Of a DNA stretch of 64,000 nt, positions 11,500 through 22,140 are shown in pieces. The stretch is from Halomonas halodenitrificans DSM 735 (lineage in GTDB: Bacteria > Pseudomonadota > Gammaproteobacteria > Pseudomonadales > Halomonadaceae): the NCBI RefSeq assembly GCF_000620045.1, contig NZ_JHVH01000002.1:1-64000 (forward strand), given 5' to 3'. Within the stretch, counting starts at the first letter, position 1, and each line of letters opens with the position of its first letter. The notes beneath the pieces are model-generated. The model was not told the DNA's origin, searched no databases, and was given only the letters and a program-made list of their open reading frames with translations. Made by a program: the position numbers and the translations under genes.

Positions 11500-12036
11500 T
11501 CAGGCGGTAAGGGCTTCGGAAAGGCGGTTCAGTCGACCACGCACCGACCCGTCGATGACGGTATCGCCGGCACGCAGGATGACACCACCGAGAAGCTCGG
11601 GATCCACCTGAGTGGTAATGGAGATTTCGCGATTCAGGCGCTTCTTGAGCGCGCCGGAGAGCTTTTCCTGCTGGGCCTTGGTGAGCTTGTAGGCCGATAC
11701 CACGGTGACGTCGACGCGCTTCTCGTGATCGGCGAGCAGCGTCTCGAACTGTTCGTGGATGGCGGCCAGGGCCGGCAGGCGTCCCTTCTCGCCCAGTGCG
11801 ATCAGCAGGCGACCGGCCGCCTCATCGAGGTCGACCTCCGCCAGCTCGACCACCAGGGCTACCTTGCGCTCGACGTCGAGCTTGGGGCTGGAGAGAAGCT
11901 TGAGCGCCTCGCGGCTCTTTACCACCATGGCCAGCTTGCTCAGCCAGTCGGACCAGGTATCCAGCGTCTGGTGATCGCGTGCGTACTCGAACGCCGCCTT
12001 GGCATAGGGCCTAGCGACGGTAGACAGTTCCGCCAT
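11500..12036 (-). CDS. atpH: F1Fo ATP synthase delta subunit
   Basis: Peripheral-stalk subunit joining the top of F1 to subunit b. The 178-residue protein starts [19 protein letters not shown], the usual N-terminal helical domain, and ends with the OSCP/delta signature region ([29 protein letters not shown]). It lies between atpF and atpA with 11 and 16 bp gaps. Confidence 0.98.
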   Translation of the reverse strand: MAELSTVARPYAKAAFEYARDHQTLDTWSDWLSKLAMVVKSREALKLLSSPKLDVERKVALVVELAEVDLDEAAGRLLIALGEKGRLPALAAIHEQFETLLADHEKRVDVTVVSAYKLTKAQQEKLSGALKKRLNREISITTQVDPELLGGVILRAGDTVIDGSVRGRLNRLSEALTA

Positions 12037-12047
12037 GGATCACCTCC

Positions 12048-12518
12048 TCACAGTTCGGCCGCAAGCTCGTCGAGCAGCTTGCGATGCGCCTTAGCGTCGA
12101 TGGAGGCTTCCAGGACACGCTCGGCACCGGTGACCGCCAGGGTGGACACCTGGGCACGCAGCTCGTCCTTGGCGCGATTGGCTTCCTGCTCGATCTCGTC
12201 GCGGGCGGAGGCGGCGATACGCTCGCCTTCGGCGCGGGCCTGTTCGCGGGCCTCCTCGACTATCTGGGAGGAACGCTTGTTGGCCTGCTCGAGAATCTGT
12301 GAAGCCTGTTCCTTGCTCTCGCGCAGCGTCTGCTCGGCACGCTCCTGGGCGAGCTCCAGGTCGCGTGAGGCACGACTGGCTGCATCCAGGCCGTCAGCAA
12401 TCCTCTTCTGCCGATCGTGGAGTGCGTTGCTGATCGGCGGCCACACGTACTTAATGCAGAACCAGACAAAGATCGCGAAGGCGATCGTCTGCCCGATCAG
12501 CGTCATGTTGATATTCAC
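12048..12518 (-). CDS. atpF: F1Fo ATP synthase subunit b
   Basis: Membrane-anchored peripheral-stalk subunit. The 156-residue protein has one N-terminal membrane helix (about residues 5-27, [20 protein letters not shown]) followed by a long charged coiled coil rich in Glu, Arg, Ala and Gln that forms the dimeric stalk. The length matches the E. coli protein. An intercistronic hairpin separates it from atpE upstream. Confidence 0.98.
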   Translation of the reverse strand: MNINMTLIGQTIAFAIFVWFCIKYVWPPISNALHDRQKRIADGLDAASRASRDLELAQERAEQTLRESKEQASQILEQANKRSSQIVEEAREQARAEGERIAASARDEIEQEANRAKDELRAQVSTLAVTGAERVLEASIDAKAHRKLLDELAAEL

Positions 12519-12562
12519 GGGGCGGTACCTCTGACAGGTTCGTGTTGTCCGGAAACAAGCAA

Positions 12563-12583
12563 ACCGAGCGCAGGGCGCTCGGT
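12563..12583 (-). promoter_or_regulatory. Intercistronic hairpin between atpE and atpF
   Basis: ACCGAGCGC at 12563-12571 pairs perfectly with GCGCTCGGT at 12575-12583, with a 3-base loop. On the minus strand it follows atpE by about 12 bases and is trailed by a short T stretch. It could stabilise the 3' end of an atpIBE message or partly terminate it, which would help make the excess of subunit c that the complex needs. The structure is seen; the function is inferred. Confidence 0.5.
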
Positions 12584-12594
12584 GCTGTCATGCA

Positions 12595-14129
<1,535 letters not shown>

Positions 14130-14183
14130 CGTCTTTTCACCGCTGACGGGGTCGGATCAAGCACACTGCCGAAACCACCGCGG

Positions 14184-14212
14184 ATTATAGGGAACCCCCG
14201 TCGGCGCTTCAA
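14184..14212 (-). promoter_or_regulatory. Sigma70-type promoter of the atp operon
   Basis: On the minus strand, TTGAAG at 14207-14212 and a perfect TATAAT at 14184-14189 are separated by 17 bases. It lies about 55 bp upstream of the atpI start and is the clearest promoter in the left half of the window. Confidence 0.8.
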
Positions 14213-14239
14213 CTGAGACGCTACGCTTTCCAGGTGATT

Positions 14240-14260
14240 TTTGGTCGGTTTTCGACCAAA
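14240..14260 (-). terminator. Stem-loop after parB
   Basis: TTTGGTCG and CGACCAAA (8-bp stem, 5-base loop) lie between the parB stop and the atp promoter. On the minus strand a few A and T bases follow. It is probably a weak terminator for the mnmG-rsmG-parAB transcript. Confidence 0.45.
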
Positions 14261-14306
14261 GGCGCAGAAATTGTCGACAACTTGACGTGCATCACGACCC
14301 CATCGC

Positions 14307-15230
14307 CTAGCGAATGTGCTCCAGGATTCCATCCAGTTCATCGAGACTCGAGTAGCGTATGGTCACGCGTCCCTTGCCACCACGTCCATGCTGGATCTTC
14401 ACCGGGGCACCGAGAACCTCGCCCAGGCGTGTCTCCAGCCGGGCGACGTCGGGACTCGGCGGCGTCGGCTCGGCCTTGCCGGGCGCTCCTTCGGCAAGCC
14501 GCCTGACCAGCGCCTCGGTGGCGCGCACGGTCAGATCCTGATTGACCACCTCATGGGCGGCCTTGCGCTGCTTGGCGGCAGGCAACACCAGCAGGGCACG
14601 CGCATGGCCCATGTCCAGATCACCGCGTTCCAGCAGGGTTTGTACCTCGGGGTCGAGGGCCAGCAGGCGCAGCAGATTGGTCACCTGGGCACGGGATTTT
14701 CCCACCGCATCGGCTACCTGCTGCTGGGTAAGCTCGAACTCCTCCAGCAGCCGCTTCAACGCCATTGCCTCCTCGACAGGATTGAGGTTCTCGCGCTGAA
14801 TATTCTCGATCAGCGCCAGGGCCAGGGCCACCTCATCGGTGACCTCGCGGATCACCGCGGGGATGACGTCGAGCTCGGCCAGCTGAGCGGCGCGCCAGCG
14901 ACGCTCGCCGGCGATGATCTCGTAGCGATTCTTGGCCACGGGGCGCACCACAATGGGCTGCATCACCCCCTGGGCGCGAATCGAGTCGGCCAGCTCCTCC
15001 AGGGCCTCGGGCTGGATATCGCGGCGCGGCTGATACTTGCCACGAGACAGCTGGCCCAGCGGTAGGCGCTCGAGGCGTTCGGTCGGGTCCGGTTCGGTGG
15101 CGGGATTGTTGCCGGGCGATATCTCATCATCGCCAAGCTCTACCTCGGGCAGGTCGAGGCTCTCGCGGCGGCGGGCATTGCCACCGATCAGGGCATCCAG
15201 GCCGCGTCCCAGGGCGCGTTTACGCGTCAT
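14307..15230 (-). CDS. parB: Chromosome-partitioning protein ParB
   Basis: CTP-dependent DNA clamp that loads at parS sites and spreads, organising the origin region. I chose the ATG at 15228-15230 (MTRKRALGRGLDALIG), with GAGGGA six bases upstream, giving 307 residues; upstream in-frame starts are less well placed. The N-terminal GRGLDALIG contacts ParA. The ParB/Srx CTPase fold carries the conserved GERRWRAA box, followed by a helix-turn-helix (TQQQVADAVGKSRAQVTNLLRLL) and a C-terminal dimerisation domain. Matching parS-like sites lie at 42.2-46.25 kb. It is 36 bp after parA. Confidence 0.98.
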   Translation of the reverse strand: MTRKRALGRGLDALIGGNARRRESLDLPEVELGDDEISPGNNPATEPDPTERLERLPLGQLSRGKYQPRRDIQPEALEELADSIRAQGVMQPIVVRPVAKNRYEIIAGERRWRAAQLAELDVIPAVIREVTDEVALALALIENIQRENLNPVEEAMALKRLLEEFELTQQQVADAVGKSRAQVTNLLRLLALDPEVQTLLERGDLDMGHARALLVLPAAKQRKAAHEVVNQDLTVRATEALVRRLAEGAPGKAEPTPPSPDVARLETRLGEVLGAPVKIQHGRGGKGRVTIRYSSLDELDGILEHIR

Positions 15231-15266
15231 CGACATTCCCTCATCACTGATGTTGCACAACAGGAG

Positions 15267-16043
15267 TTACAGCGACAGGCGCCGAATCAATTCCTTGGCC
15301 AGCACCCGGTGAGCCTGGCTGCCCCGCGAGAAGCGCGCATACTTGGTGACCGGCAGACCATGGCTGGGTGCCTCGGCGACCCGCACGTTGCGCGGGATCG
15401 TCGCCTTGAGCAGGGTCTCACCGAAATAGTCGCGCAGTTGCTTGGTGACATCACGGGTCAGGCTGTTACGAGCATCGAACATGGTGCGCAGGATGCCGAA
15501 GATCTCGAGGCCAGGATTCACGCTGTCCTTGATCTGCTCCACGGTATCGAGCAATGCGGAGAGCCCCTCCAGGGCGTAGAACTCACACTGCAGAGGAATC
15601 AGTACGCCATGGGCGGCGGTCAAGCCATTGACGGTCAGCATGTTAAGCGACGGCGGGCAGTCGATCAGCACCACGTCATACTCGTGCGCCACCGCCGCCA
15701 GGGCATTTTCCAGACAGCGCTCGCGTCCTGCCTCGCGATCCAGAAGGGCCACCTCGGCGGCGGTAAGGTCGCCATTACCGGGGAGCAACGCATAACCGGC
15801 CTCGGGACAGTCGAGAATCACCCCGGCGGCATCGCGTTCGCCGAGCAACACTTCGAGCACGCTGCCGTCGAGTTCGTGCTTGTCGATGCCGCTACCCATG
15901 GTCGCATGGCCCTGAGGATCGAGGTCGACCAGCAGCACACGGCGATCCAGGGCCGCCAGGCTGGCGGCTAGGTTGACCGCGGTGGTGGTCTTGCCGACGC
16001 CACCTTTCTGGTTGGTCAGGGCGATGATCTTGGTCACGGGCAA
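15267..16043 (-). CDS. parA: Chromosome-partitioning ATPase ParA (Soj)
   Basis: DNA-binding ATPase whose nucleoid gradient moves ParB-parS complexes. The 258-residue protein has the deviant Walker A QKGGVGKTTTAVNLA (residues about 12-26) with the signature lysine, Walker A' VLLVDLDPQGHAT, and VLIDCPPSLNMLT as Walker B. There is no N-terminal helix-turn-helix, so it is the chromosomal (Soj) type rather than a plasmid type. It lies between rsmG and parB. Confidence 0.98.
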   Translation of the reverse strand: MPVTKIIALTNQKGGVGKTTTAVNLAASLAALDRRVLLVDLDPQGHATMGSGIDKHELDGSVLEVLLGERDAAGVILDCPEAGYALLPGNGDLTAAEVALLDREAGRERCLENALAAVAHEYDVVLIDCPPSLNMLTVNGLTAAHGVLIPLQCEFYALEGLSALLDTVEQIKDSVNPGLEIFGILRTMFDARNSLTRDVTKQLRDYFGETLLKATIPRNVRVAEAPSHGLPVTKYARFSRGSQAHRVLAKELIRRLSL

Positions 16044-16068
16044 CTCCGTTGCGGGGAAACGCGGGTTG

Positions 16069-16719
16069 TCAGGGGGCCGGGGCTTGCGTCCGGCGTTCTA
16101 GCACCACCAGCAAGCGTGTGCCGACCTCGTAAGGCACTTCGAGGTGATGGCGGGCTACCGGGACAATCTCCACCGGCAGCTCGGCCAGCTCTTCATCCAC
16201 GGCGGGCCCCTTCATGGCCAGCCATTGACCGCCTGCCACCACCCGCTCTCGAGTCAGCGAGGTAAAGTCTCCCAGGCTGGCGAAGGCTCGGGAGATGACC
16301 TGGTCATAGCACTCCTCGAAGGCTTCTATTCGTGTCTGCACCGGCGTGACGTTCTCGAGACCCAGCTCCATCGCCGCCTGACGCTGGAAGCGAACCTTCT
16401 TGCCGTTGCTGTCGAGCAGGGTCACCGCGAGTTCCGGCTTGAGAATGGCCAGTACCAGCCCGGGGAAGCCCGGTCCGGCGCCCACATCAAGCAGTGTGCG
16501 TCCATTGATGTGGGGCAACACCGCGGCGCTGTCCAGCAGGTGGCGCGAGACCATTTCCTCTGCAGAGCGTATCGCGGTGAGGTTATAGGCGCGGTTCCAC
16601 TTGTGCAACAGCCCGACCAGGGCGAGCAGCCGACGGCGCTGCTCGGAATCGATGGTGATGTTCAAGTGGGCGAGCCCATGGTCGAGACGTTCTTCCACCG
16701 TTGCCTGGGAGTCCATCAT
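16069..16719 (-). CDS. rsmG: 16S rRNA (guanine527-N7)-methyltransferase
   Basis: Methylates G527 of 16S rRNA with S-adenosylmethionine; loss gives low-level streptomycin resistance in other species. The 216-residue protein has the GidB signature [20 protein letters not shown] (residues about 42-61) and the SAM-binding motif [16 protein letters not shown]. Its ATG overlaps the mnmG stop as ATGA, indicating translational coupling in the mnmG-rsmG-parA-parB operon. Confidence 0.98.
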   Translation of the reverse strand: MMDSQATVEERLDHGLAHLNITIDSEQRRRLLALVGLLHKWNRAYNLTAIRSAEEMVSRHLLDSAAVLPHINGRTLLDVGAGPGFPGLVLAILKPELAVTLLDSNGKKVRFQRQAAMELGLENVTPVQTRIEAFEECYDQVISRAFASLGDFTSLTRERVVAGGQWLAMKGPAVDEELAELPVEIVPVARHHLEVPYEVGTRLLVVLERRTQAPAP

Positions 16720-18620
16720 GCGCGAGCCGCCTTGTGATCATCGAGGAGTCGACGCTTCTTGAGGTGGATCAGCAGGATCGATACCGCTGCCGGCGTGACA
16801 CCCGAGATCCGCGAGGCCTGGGCGAGCGTTTCGGGACGCGCCTCCTGCAGCTTCTGGCGAATCTCGTTGGAGAGTCCGTCGACATGGGCGTAGTCGAGAT
16901 CGGCGGGCAGGGGCGTCGCCTCATGGCGCTTCAGCTTGGCGATCTCGTCACGCTGACGATCGATATATCCCTGATACTTGGCCTGAATCTGCACCTGTTC
17001 GGCCACGGTTTCATCATCCACCGCCCTGCCCACGATGCCGGGTAGCTCCGCCACGTCGGCGTAGGCGAGCTCCGGACGCTTGAGCAGATCCATCAGGTTG
17101 TACTCCCGCGATGGGGCCTTGCCGGTCCTTTCGGCGACGATCCCGGCCGCCTCGCTGCCGGGTTGCACCCAGCTTGCCTTGAGCCTGGCACTCTCGCGTT
17201 CGATGGCCTCGCGTTTCTCGCTGAAGGCCGCCCAGCGAGCGTCGTCGATCAGACCCAGCTCGCGGCCCGTTTCGGTGAGGCGCAGATCGGCGTTGTCTTC
17301 ACGCAGCAGCAAACGATATTCGGCCCGCGAGGTGAACATGCGATAGGGCTCTCGTGTGCCGAGCGTAATCAGATCATCCACCAGTACCCCGAGATAGGCC
17401 TCATCCCGGCCCGGGCACCATGTCTCACGGCCCTGTGCCCGACGCGCGGCGTTGAGTCCCGCCAGCAGCCCCTGGGCACCGGCTTCCTCATAGCCGGTGG
17501 TGCCATTGATCTGTCCGGCGAAGAACAGGTTGGTGATGAACCGGGTTTCCAGTGAATGCCGGAGATCCCGTGGGTCGAAGAAATCGTACTCGATGGCGTA
17601 CCCAGGCCGGGTGATATGAGCCTTTTCCAGCCCATGCATGGAACGCACCACCTGGAGCTGGACATCGAAGGGCAGCGACGTGGAGATGCCGTTGGGGTAG
17701 AGCTCATGCGTATCCAGCCCCTCGGGCTCGATAAAGACCTGGTGGCTTGCCTTGTCGGCGAAGCGATGGACCTTGTCCTCGATGGAGGGACAGTAGCGAG
17801 GACCCGTTCCTTCGATCGTTCCGGAATACATCGGCGAGCGATCGAGGTTGGCATGAATGATGTCGTGGCTGCGCTCGTTGGTATGGGCGATATGACAGCT
17901 CATCTGGCGGGGATGCTGATCGCGGCTGCCCATGAACGACATTATCGGCGTCGGTGTGTCACCCGGCTGTTCCTCCAGCTTCGAGAAATCCAGGGTCCGC
18001 GCATCCAGACGGGGAGGGGTGCCGGTCTTGAGGCGGTCGACGCGAAACGGGAGAGCACGCAAGCGTTCGGCCAGACGGTTGGAGGGCGGGTCGCCGGCGC
18101 GGCCGCCGCGAGTGTTGTCGAGCCCGATATGGATCACGCCACCGAGGAAGGTGCCGGTGCACAACACGACGGTTTCGCCGAGAAAGCGGATGCCGGTTTC
18201 GGTGACCACCCCTCGCACCCGATCGTTATCGACGATCAGGTCCCCGGCGGCCTGCTGAAACAGGGTCAGGTTGGGCTGATTTTCCAGCAATCCACGGATG
18301 GCCGCCTTGTAGCGTACCCGGTCGGCCTGGGCGCGAGTGGCTCGCACGGCAGGCCCCTTGCGGGCGTTCAGGACGCGAAACTGGATTCCCCCGAGATCGG
18401 TGGCCATCGCCATGGCACCCCCCAGGGCATCGATTTCCTTGACGAGGTGACTCTTGCCGATGCCGCCGATTGCGGGATTGCAGGACATCTGGCCGAGGGT
18501 CTCGATGTTATGGGTCAGCAGTAGGGTTCGAGAGCCCATACGAGCAGCGGCCAGGGCGGCTTCGGTTCCTGCATGGCCACCGCCAATGACAATGACGTCG
18601 AAGCGGTCGGGATAATCCAA
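16716..18620 (-). CDS. mnmG: tRNA uridine-5-carboxymethylaminomethyl enzyme MnmG
   Basis: With MnmE, installs the cmnm5 group on the wobble uridine of several tRNAs. I place the start at the TTG 18618-18620, which aligns the protein ([22 protein letters not shown]) with the E. coli N-terminus (MFYPDPFDVIIIGGGHAG), has GAGGTG just upstream and gives 634 residues. An ATG four codons earlier (18632) is the main alternative. Visible features are the FAD-binding [17 protein letters not shown], the two conserved cysteine regions (for example [20 protein letters not shown]) and the C-terminal helical MnmE-binding domain. Its partner mnmE lies 16 kb away. Confidence 0.97.
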   Translation of the reverse strand: MDYPDRFDVIVIGGGHAGTEAALAAARMGSRTLLLTHNIETLGQMSCNPAIGGIGKSHLVKEIDALGGAMAMATDLGGIQFRVLNARKGPAVRATRAQADRVRYKAAIRGLLENQPNLTLFQQAAGDLIVDNDRVRGVVTETGIRFLGETVVLCTGTFLGGVIHIGLDNTRGGRAGDPPSNRLAERLRALPFRVDRLKTGTPPRLDARTLDFSKLEEQPGDTPTPIMSFMGSRDQHPRQMSCHIAHTNERSHDIIHANLDRSPMYSGTIEGTGPRYCPSIEDKVHRFADKASHQVFIEPEGLDTHELYPNGISTSLPFDVQLQVVRSMHGLEKAHITRPGYAIEYDFFDPRDLRHSLETRFITNLFFAGQINGTTGYEEAGAQGLLAGLNAARRAQGRETWCPGRDEAYLGVLVDDLITLGTREPYRMFTSRAEYRLLLREDNADLRLTETGRELGLIDDARWAAFSEKREAIERESARLKASWVQPGSEAAGIVAERTGKAPSREYNLMDLLKRPELAYADVAELPGIVGRAVDDETVAEQVQIQAKYQGYIDRQRDEIAKLKRHEATPLPADLDYAHVDGLSNEIRQKLQEARPETLAQASRISGVTPAAVSILLIHLKKRRLLDDHKAARA

Positions 18621-19094
18621 GGTGCACCTCATTGGCGCCGGGGCGCCTGTCTTGCGGTCAAGGGATGAAATCAGCCCGCCAGTATAAACCTCCTGTGGGT
18701 AATCGTCAGGGTTTTCCACACCCGCCCCGACAACGTCATGACCCCATCCCTCCCTATTAATTAATATCAGTATATAAATAAAGAAGTTCTGTTGTTGTTG
18801 TAACTACTGGTGTGGAGGAAATCTGTTGATAAGCCTTCTAATGTTAGCAATATCAAAAGGATAGACTGGTGACTCTCTTCCGGAGAAACGGCGGGCAGCC
18901 TGCGGACTCGCCGCCGAAAAGCTGTGGATGAAATACCGTTCTGTCCACAGCGCCAGCGCTGCACCGCTTGTCCACCGTCGGGTACCTGGCTTGTGCCCGT
19001 GGGTGTGAACAACTGAGGTGGTTATCCACGAACCCCTCCATGATGAGGGTTACAGCGGAAATTCAGGCGTTTGCGAAAAATTCTGTCCACAGGC
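18621..19094. other. AT-rich, DnaA-box-bearing gap upstream of mnmG (origin-like)
   Basis: No gene is seen between mnmG and the ABC transporter. A strongly AT-rich core (about 18755-18790) is followed by several DnaA-box-like 9-mers: TGTTGATAA at 18824, TGTGGATGA at 18923, CTGTCCACA at 18941, TTATCCACG at 19022 and a further TGTCCACA at 19084-19091. Each differs from TTATCCACA by one or a few bases; none is perfect. AT-rich unwinding-type sequence next to mnmG is the E. coli arrangement of oriC. It could be a second or relict origin, or a DnaA-responsive mnmG promoter region. Confidence 0.5.
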
Positions 19095-19130
19095 GAAAAA
19101 AGGGCCCTGGCGAGCTTCGCCAGGACCCTT
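19095..19130 (-). terminator. Rho-independent terminator of the amino-acid ABC operon
   Basis: A stem of about 14 bp (19100-19113 with 19117-19130, one G-U pair in RNA) is followed on the minus strand by five T residues. It stands about 45 bp after the ATP-binding gene and separates it from the origin-like gap. Confidence 0.88.
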
Positions 19131-19174
19131 CCTATCGATATTTCCTTGTTATGACAGAGCGGCAAAGGCCGAGA

Positions 19175-19942
19175 TCAGTGCTGGAGCACCCGCGCCAGGA
19201 AGTGACGAGTACGCTCGTCGGTGGGGCTATCGAAGATCTTCTCGGGAGCCGCCTCTTCGGCGATCTCGCCCTTGTGGACATAGATGACGCGGTCGGCGAC
19301 TTCGCGGGCAAACCCCATCTCGTGGGTGACGATGATCATGGTCATGCCTTCCCGGGCCAGCTCGCGCATGGCGTCGAGAACCTCGCCGATCATCTCCGGA
19401 TCCAGCGCGGAGGTGGGCTCATCGAACAGCATCAGCCGTGGCTCCATGGCCAGGGCTCGCGCCAGGGCGACGCGCTGCTGCTGGCCACCGGAAAGCTGGG
19501 TCGGATACTTATCGGACTGGTCGGCGATGCCGACGCGGTCGAGCAGGCGGTCGGCGGTCTCCCGCGCGTCTTCCCGGCTCCAGCCGCGTACTCTCAAGGG
19601 GGCCAGGGTGACGTTATCGCGCACGCTGAGGTGGGGAAACAGATTGAACTGCTGAAACACCATGCCCACCTCGGTACGGATCTTCTGCAGCGCACGGCCG
19701 CTCTTGCCGTGGGGCGTCAGCTCATTACCGTCCACATCGATATGGCCCTCCTGGAATTCCTCCAGGCCGTTGATGCAACGAATCAGGGTCGATTTACCGG
19801 AGCCGCTGGCGCCGATGATCACCACCACCTCGCCGGGCATGATCTCCAGGTCGATGTGCTTGAGAACATGCAGACTGCCGAAGTGCTTGTTGACCTTCTC
19901 CATGCGTACGATGGCGGTGGTGGTCGCGTCTTTCTGGGTCAT
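19175..19942 (-). CDS. Polar amino-acid ABC transporter, ATP-binding protein (GlnQ-like)
   Basis: Energises uptake of an amino acid together with the next two genes. The 255-residue ATPase has Walker [14 protein letters not shown], the Q-loop in [13 protein letters not shown], the signature [16 protein letters not shown], Walker [15 protein letters not shown] and the H-loop in [15 protein letters not shown]. This FNLFPH/SALDPE form is typical of the polar amino-acid family (GlnQ, ArtP, HisP). The exact substrate cannot be read from the sequence. It is third in the operon, 33 bp after the permease. Confidence 0.93.
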   Translation of the reverse strand: MTQKDATTTAIVRMEKVNKHFGSLHVLKHIDLEIMPGEVVVIIGASGSGKSTLIRCINGLEEFQEGHIDVDGNELTPHGKSGRALQKIRTEVGMVFQQFNLFPHLSVRDNVTLAPLRVRGWSREDARETADRLLDRVGIADQSDKYPTQLSGGQQQRVALARALAMEPRLMLFDEPTSALDPEMIGEVLDAMRELAREGMTMIIVTHEMGFAREVADRVIYVHKGEIAEEAAPEKIFDSPTDERTRHFLARVLQH

Positions 19943-19975
19943 GTGTTTGGCCTCCCTTGCGCGTTGTTAACCCGT

Positions 19976-20647
19976 TCACTGGCCGACCAGGCCGCGGCGC
20001 TCGAGCTGGCGCAGCAGGATCGACAGGGTCCAGGTGATGGCCAGGTAGAGCATTGCCACCATCAGGTAGACTTCCATGGCGGTGAAGGTGGTGGCGATAT
20101 AGATCTGCCCCTGTCGCACCAGTTCGCCAACCCCGATCACCGAGAACAGCGAAGTATCCTTGATGCTGATGATCGCCTGGTTACCCAGTGGCGGAATCAT
20201 GCGCCGCAGGGCCTGGGGCCAGATGACGAAGCGAAAGGCCTGGGTACGCGACAGGCCCAGGGAGAGAGAAGCCTCACGCTGGCCGCGCTCGATGGACTGC
20301 ACACCCCCCCGGACTACCTCCGAGATATAGGCACCCGAGTTGACGGCGATGGCGGCGATGCCGGCGGTCAGGGCATTGATCGGCTCGCCAAGAACCTGTG
20401 GCAGTCCGTAGAAGATAAACAGCACCTGGACCAGGATGGGGGTGCCACGAAATACCTCGATATAGAAGATGGCAGGCAGGCGCAGCCACACCAGCGGGCT
20501 GATGCGCATGAGGCCGAAGACGATGCCGATCACGAAGCCGATGGCGAGACCGCCGAAGGAGATCAGCAGCGTCCAGGGAACGCCCGGCAACAGGTGTGGT
20601 ATCGAACTGAAGGCGGCCGCCCAGTCGAATTGGAAGGTCACGTCCAC
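19976..20647 (-). CDS. Polar amino-acid ABC transporter, permease
   Basis: Inner-membrane permease of the HisM/GlnP family, 223 residues from the GTG at 20645-20647, which has GGAG eight bases upstream; another GTG at 20677 lies inside a strong hairpin and is less likely. The protein starts with periplasmic FQFDWAAAFSSIPHLLPGV, then has about five membrane helices. The cytoplasmic EAA loop is EASLSLGLSRTQAFRFVIWPQALRRMIPPL, where it docks onto the ATPase. One permease gene suggests a homodimeric channel. Confidence 0.92.
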   Translation of the reverse strand: MDVTFQFDWAAAFSSIPHLLPGVPWTLLISFGGLAIGFVIGIVFGLMRISPLVWLRLPAIFYIEVFRGTPILVQVLFIFYGLPQVLGEPINALTAGIAAIAVNSGAYISEVVRGGVQSIERGQREASLSLGLSRTQAFRFVIWPQALRRMIPPLGNQAIISIKDTSLFSVIGVGELVRQGQIYIATTFTAMEVYLMVAMLYLAITWTLSILLRQLERRGLVGQ

Positions 20648-20676
20648 GAGGAGTTCTCCGGGAGTGTTGAACGGCA

Positions 20677-20707
20677 CGGGGCCGGGTGGTCACACCGCCC
20701 GGCCCCG
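20677..20707 (-). promoter_or_regulatory. Intercistronic hairpin between binding-protein and permease genes
   Basis: A 14-bp GC-rich stem (20677-20690 with 20694-20707, one mismatch) with a 3-base loop and no T-run after it. In periplasmic transport operons such structures protect the upstream binding-protein message or reduce read-through, giving more binding protein than membrane subunits. The structure is seen; the role is inferred. Confidence 0.6.
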
Positions 20708-20754
20708 CGGATACTCACGCCACCCTCAGGGTGACAATCGGGATGGGAAACGTC

Positions 20755-21543
20755 TCAGTCTTCGCTGGGCGCTTCACCGAACCACTTGGCGTAGATCTCG
20801 TCGTAGGTGCCATCTTCCTTCATGGCGGCCAGCGCCTGGTTGACCGGCTCGACCCATTCGCTGCCCTGGTGGAAGACGATGCCGTATTGCTGACCCTCAT
20901 AGAGGGGACCGACCACCTTGGTACGGCCTTCGCCACGGGTCTGCGCGAAGTAGCCGACGTTGGGGGCGTCATAGAAGGTGGCATCGACGTTGCGGCCGAG
21001 CAGCGCCATATACATGTCGGAGGTGCCCGGATAGGGCGTTATCTCGCTGCTCTCGCCCAGGTTTTCCTGGAGGAAGTCGTAGCTGGTGGAGCCGATCTTG
21101 GTGGCCACGGTGAGGCCTTCAAGGTCTTCCAGGTTCTCCACGTCGTCATTGTCGGCGCGCACCATGATGCGTAGGCCCGAATCATAGTAGGGGTCAGAGA
21201 AGTTGACGATCTCGGAGCGTTCTTCGGTGATGGTGACACCGGCGATGGCGATCTCCTGGCTGCCGGTCTGGATGGCCGGGATGATACCGTTGAACTCCAT
21301 GGTGGTCAGATTGACCTCGAAGCCGGCGCGCTCCGCGACCTCGTTGATGATATCCATGTCGAAGCCGACCATCTCGCCGGTCTCGGTATCCAGCATTTCG
21401 AAGGGTACGAAACTGGGGTCGGTGACCACATTGACGCTGGTGTCCTGGGCCTGGGCAGAGCCGGCCAGGCCGGTGCCCAGCGCCAGGGCGCTGGCCAGAA
21501 GAGTGTGCTTCAGACGAAGTGAAGACGGACTGGACTGATTCAT
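20755..21543 (-). CDS. Polar amino-acid ABC transporter, periplasmic binding protein
   Basis: Captures the amino acid in the periplasm and delivers it to the permease. The 262-residue protein has a Sec signal peptide (basic start, hydrophobic [18 protein letters not shown], cleavage after AQA) and the family-3 solute-binding fold: [19 protein letters not shown] near residue 45 and the [19 protein letters not shown] ligand-binding signature around residues 105-123. It is first in the three-gene operon. GGGGAATC precedes the ATG. Confidence 0.93.
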   Translation of the reverse strand: MNQSSPSSLRLKHTLLASALALGTGLAGSAQAQDTSVNVVTDPSFVPFEMLDTETGEMVGFDMDIINEVAERAGFEVNLTTMEFNGIIPAIQTGSQEIAIAGVTITEERSEIVNFSDPYYDSGLRIMVRADNDDVENLEDLEGLTVATKIGSTSYDFLQENLGESSEITPYPGTSDMYMALLGRNVDATFYDAPNVGYFAQTRGEGRTKVVGPLYEGQQYGIVFHQGSEWVEPVNQALAAMKEDGTYDEIYAKWFGEAPSED

Positions 21544-21657
21544 GAGATTCCCCTGTTCTTAGGACGTTCTGATGGGACTCGCCTTTTCAACCTTGGCGAG
21601 ATTCCCGTAGAGCGTCAAGTTGGGTGATCTCACGCTCCAACCCCTAGGGAGGAGGCG

Positions 21658-22011
21658 CTATACCATGAAGGAGGCGCCACAGCCGCAGGTGGTGCTGGCG
21701 TTGGGGTTCTGGACCAGGAAGCGGGCGCCTGCCAGCCCCTCCTCATAATCGACGATGGAGCCCACCAGATACTGGTAGGAGAGAGGGTCGACCACCAGTG
21801 CCACGTCACCGAACGGGATGACGGTATCATCGTCGGCTGTTTCGCCGGCAAAATCGAAACCATATTGAAAGCCCGAACAGCCACCACCGGTGACATAGAC
21901 ACGCAGCTTCAGTTCGCTGTTGCCCTCCTCGGCGATCAGCGCGCAGAGCCGGGCCCGGGCGCTGTCGGACAGCATCAGAGGGGTGGGGACGAAGGATTCG
22001 GCTTCGCTCAT
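21658..22011 (-). CDS. erpA: Iron-sulfur cluster insertion protein ErpA
   Basis: A-type carrier that delivers Fe-S clusters to target enzymes, for example those of isoprenoid synthesis. The start chosen is the ATG at 22009-22011 ([12 protein letters not shown]), giving 117 residues, close to the E. coli 114; a longer reading would add 21 atypical residues. The three cluster-ligand cysteines are present: Cys45 in GGGCSGFQY and Cys109 and Cys111 in TTCGCGASF. It lies after argC on the same strand with a gap of about 130 bp. hemJ-argC-erpA neighbourhoods are also known in Pseudomonas. Confidence 0.97.
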   Translation of the reverse strand: MSEAESFVPTPLMLSDSARARLCALIAEEGNSELKLRVYVTGGGCSGFQYGFDFAGETADDDTVIPFGDVALVVDPLSYQYLVGSIVDYEEGLAGARFLVQNPNASTTCGCGASFMV

Positions 22012-22140
22012 GGAGGACTCCAGAGGATGGAAGTGTGACCAATCATTATCCGCAATCCCCAGCAAAAGGGTCAACTTTGTGGCTCAGAACCTCCTCTGCG
22101 ACCTCCCCTTGGCGCCCTCAATGTTCGAGGGAGGGCCGGC

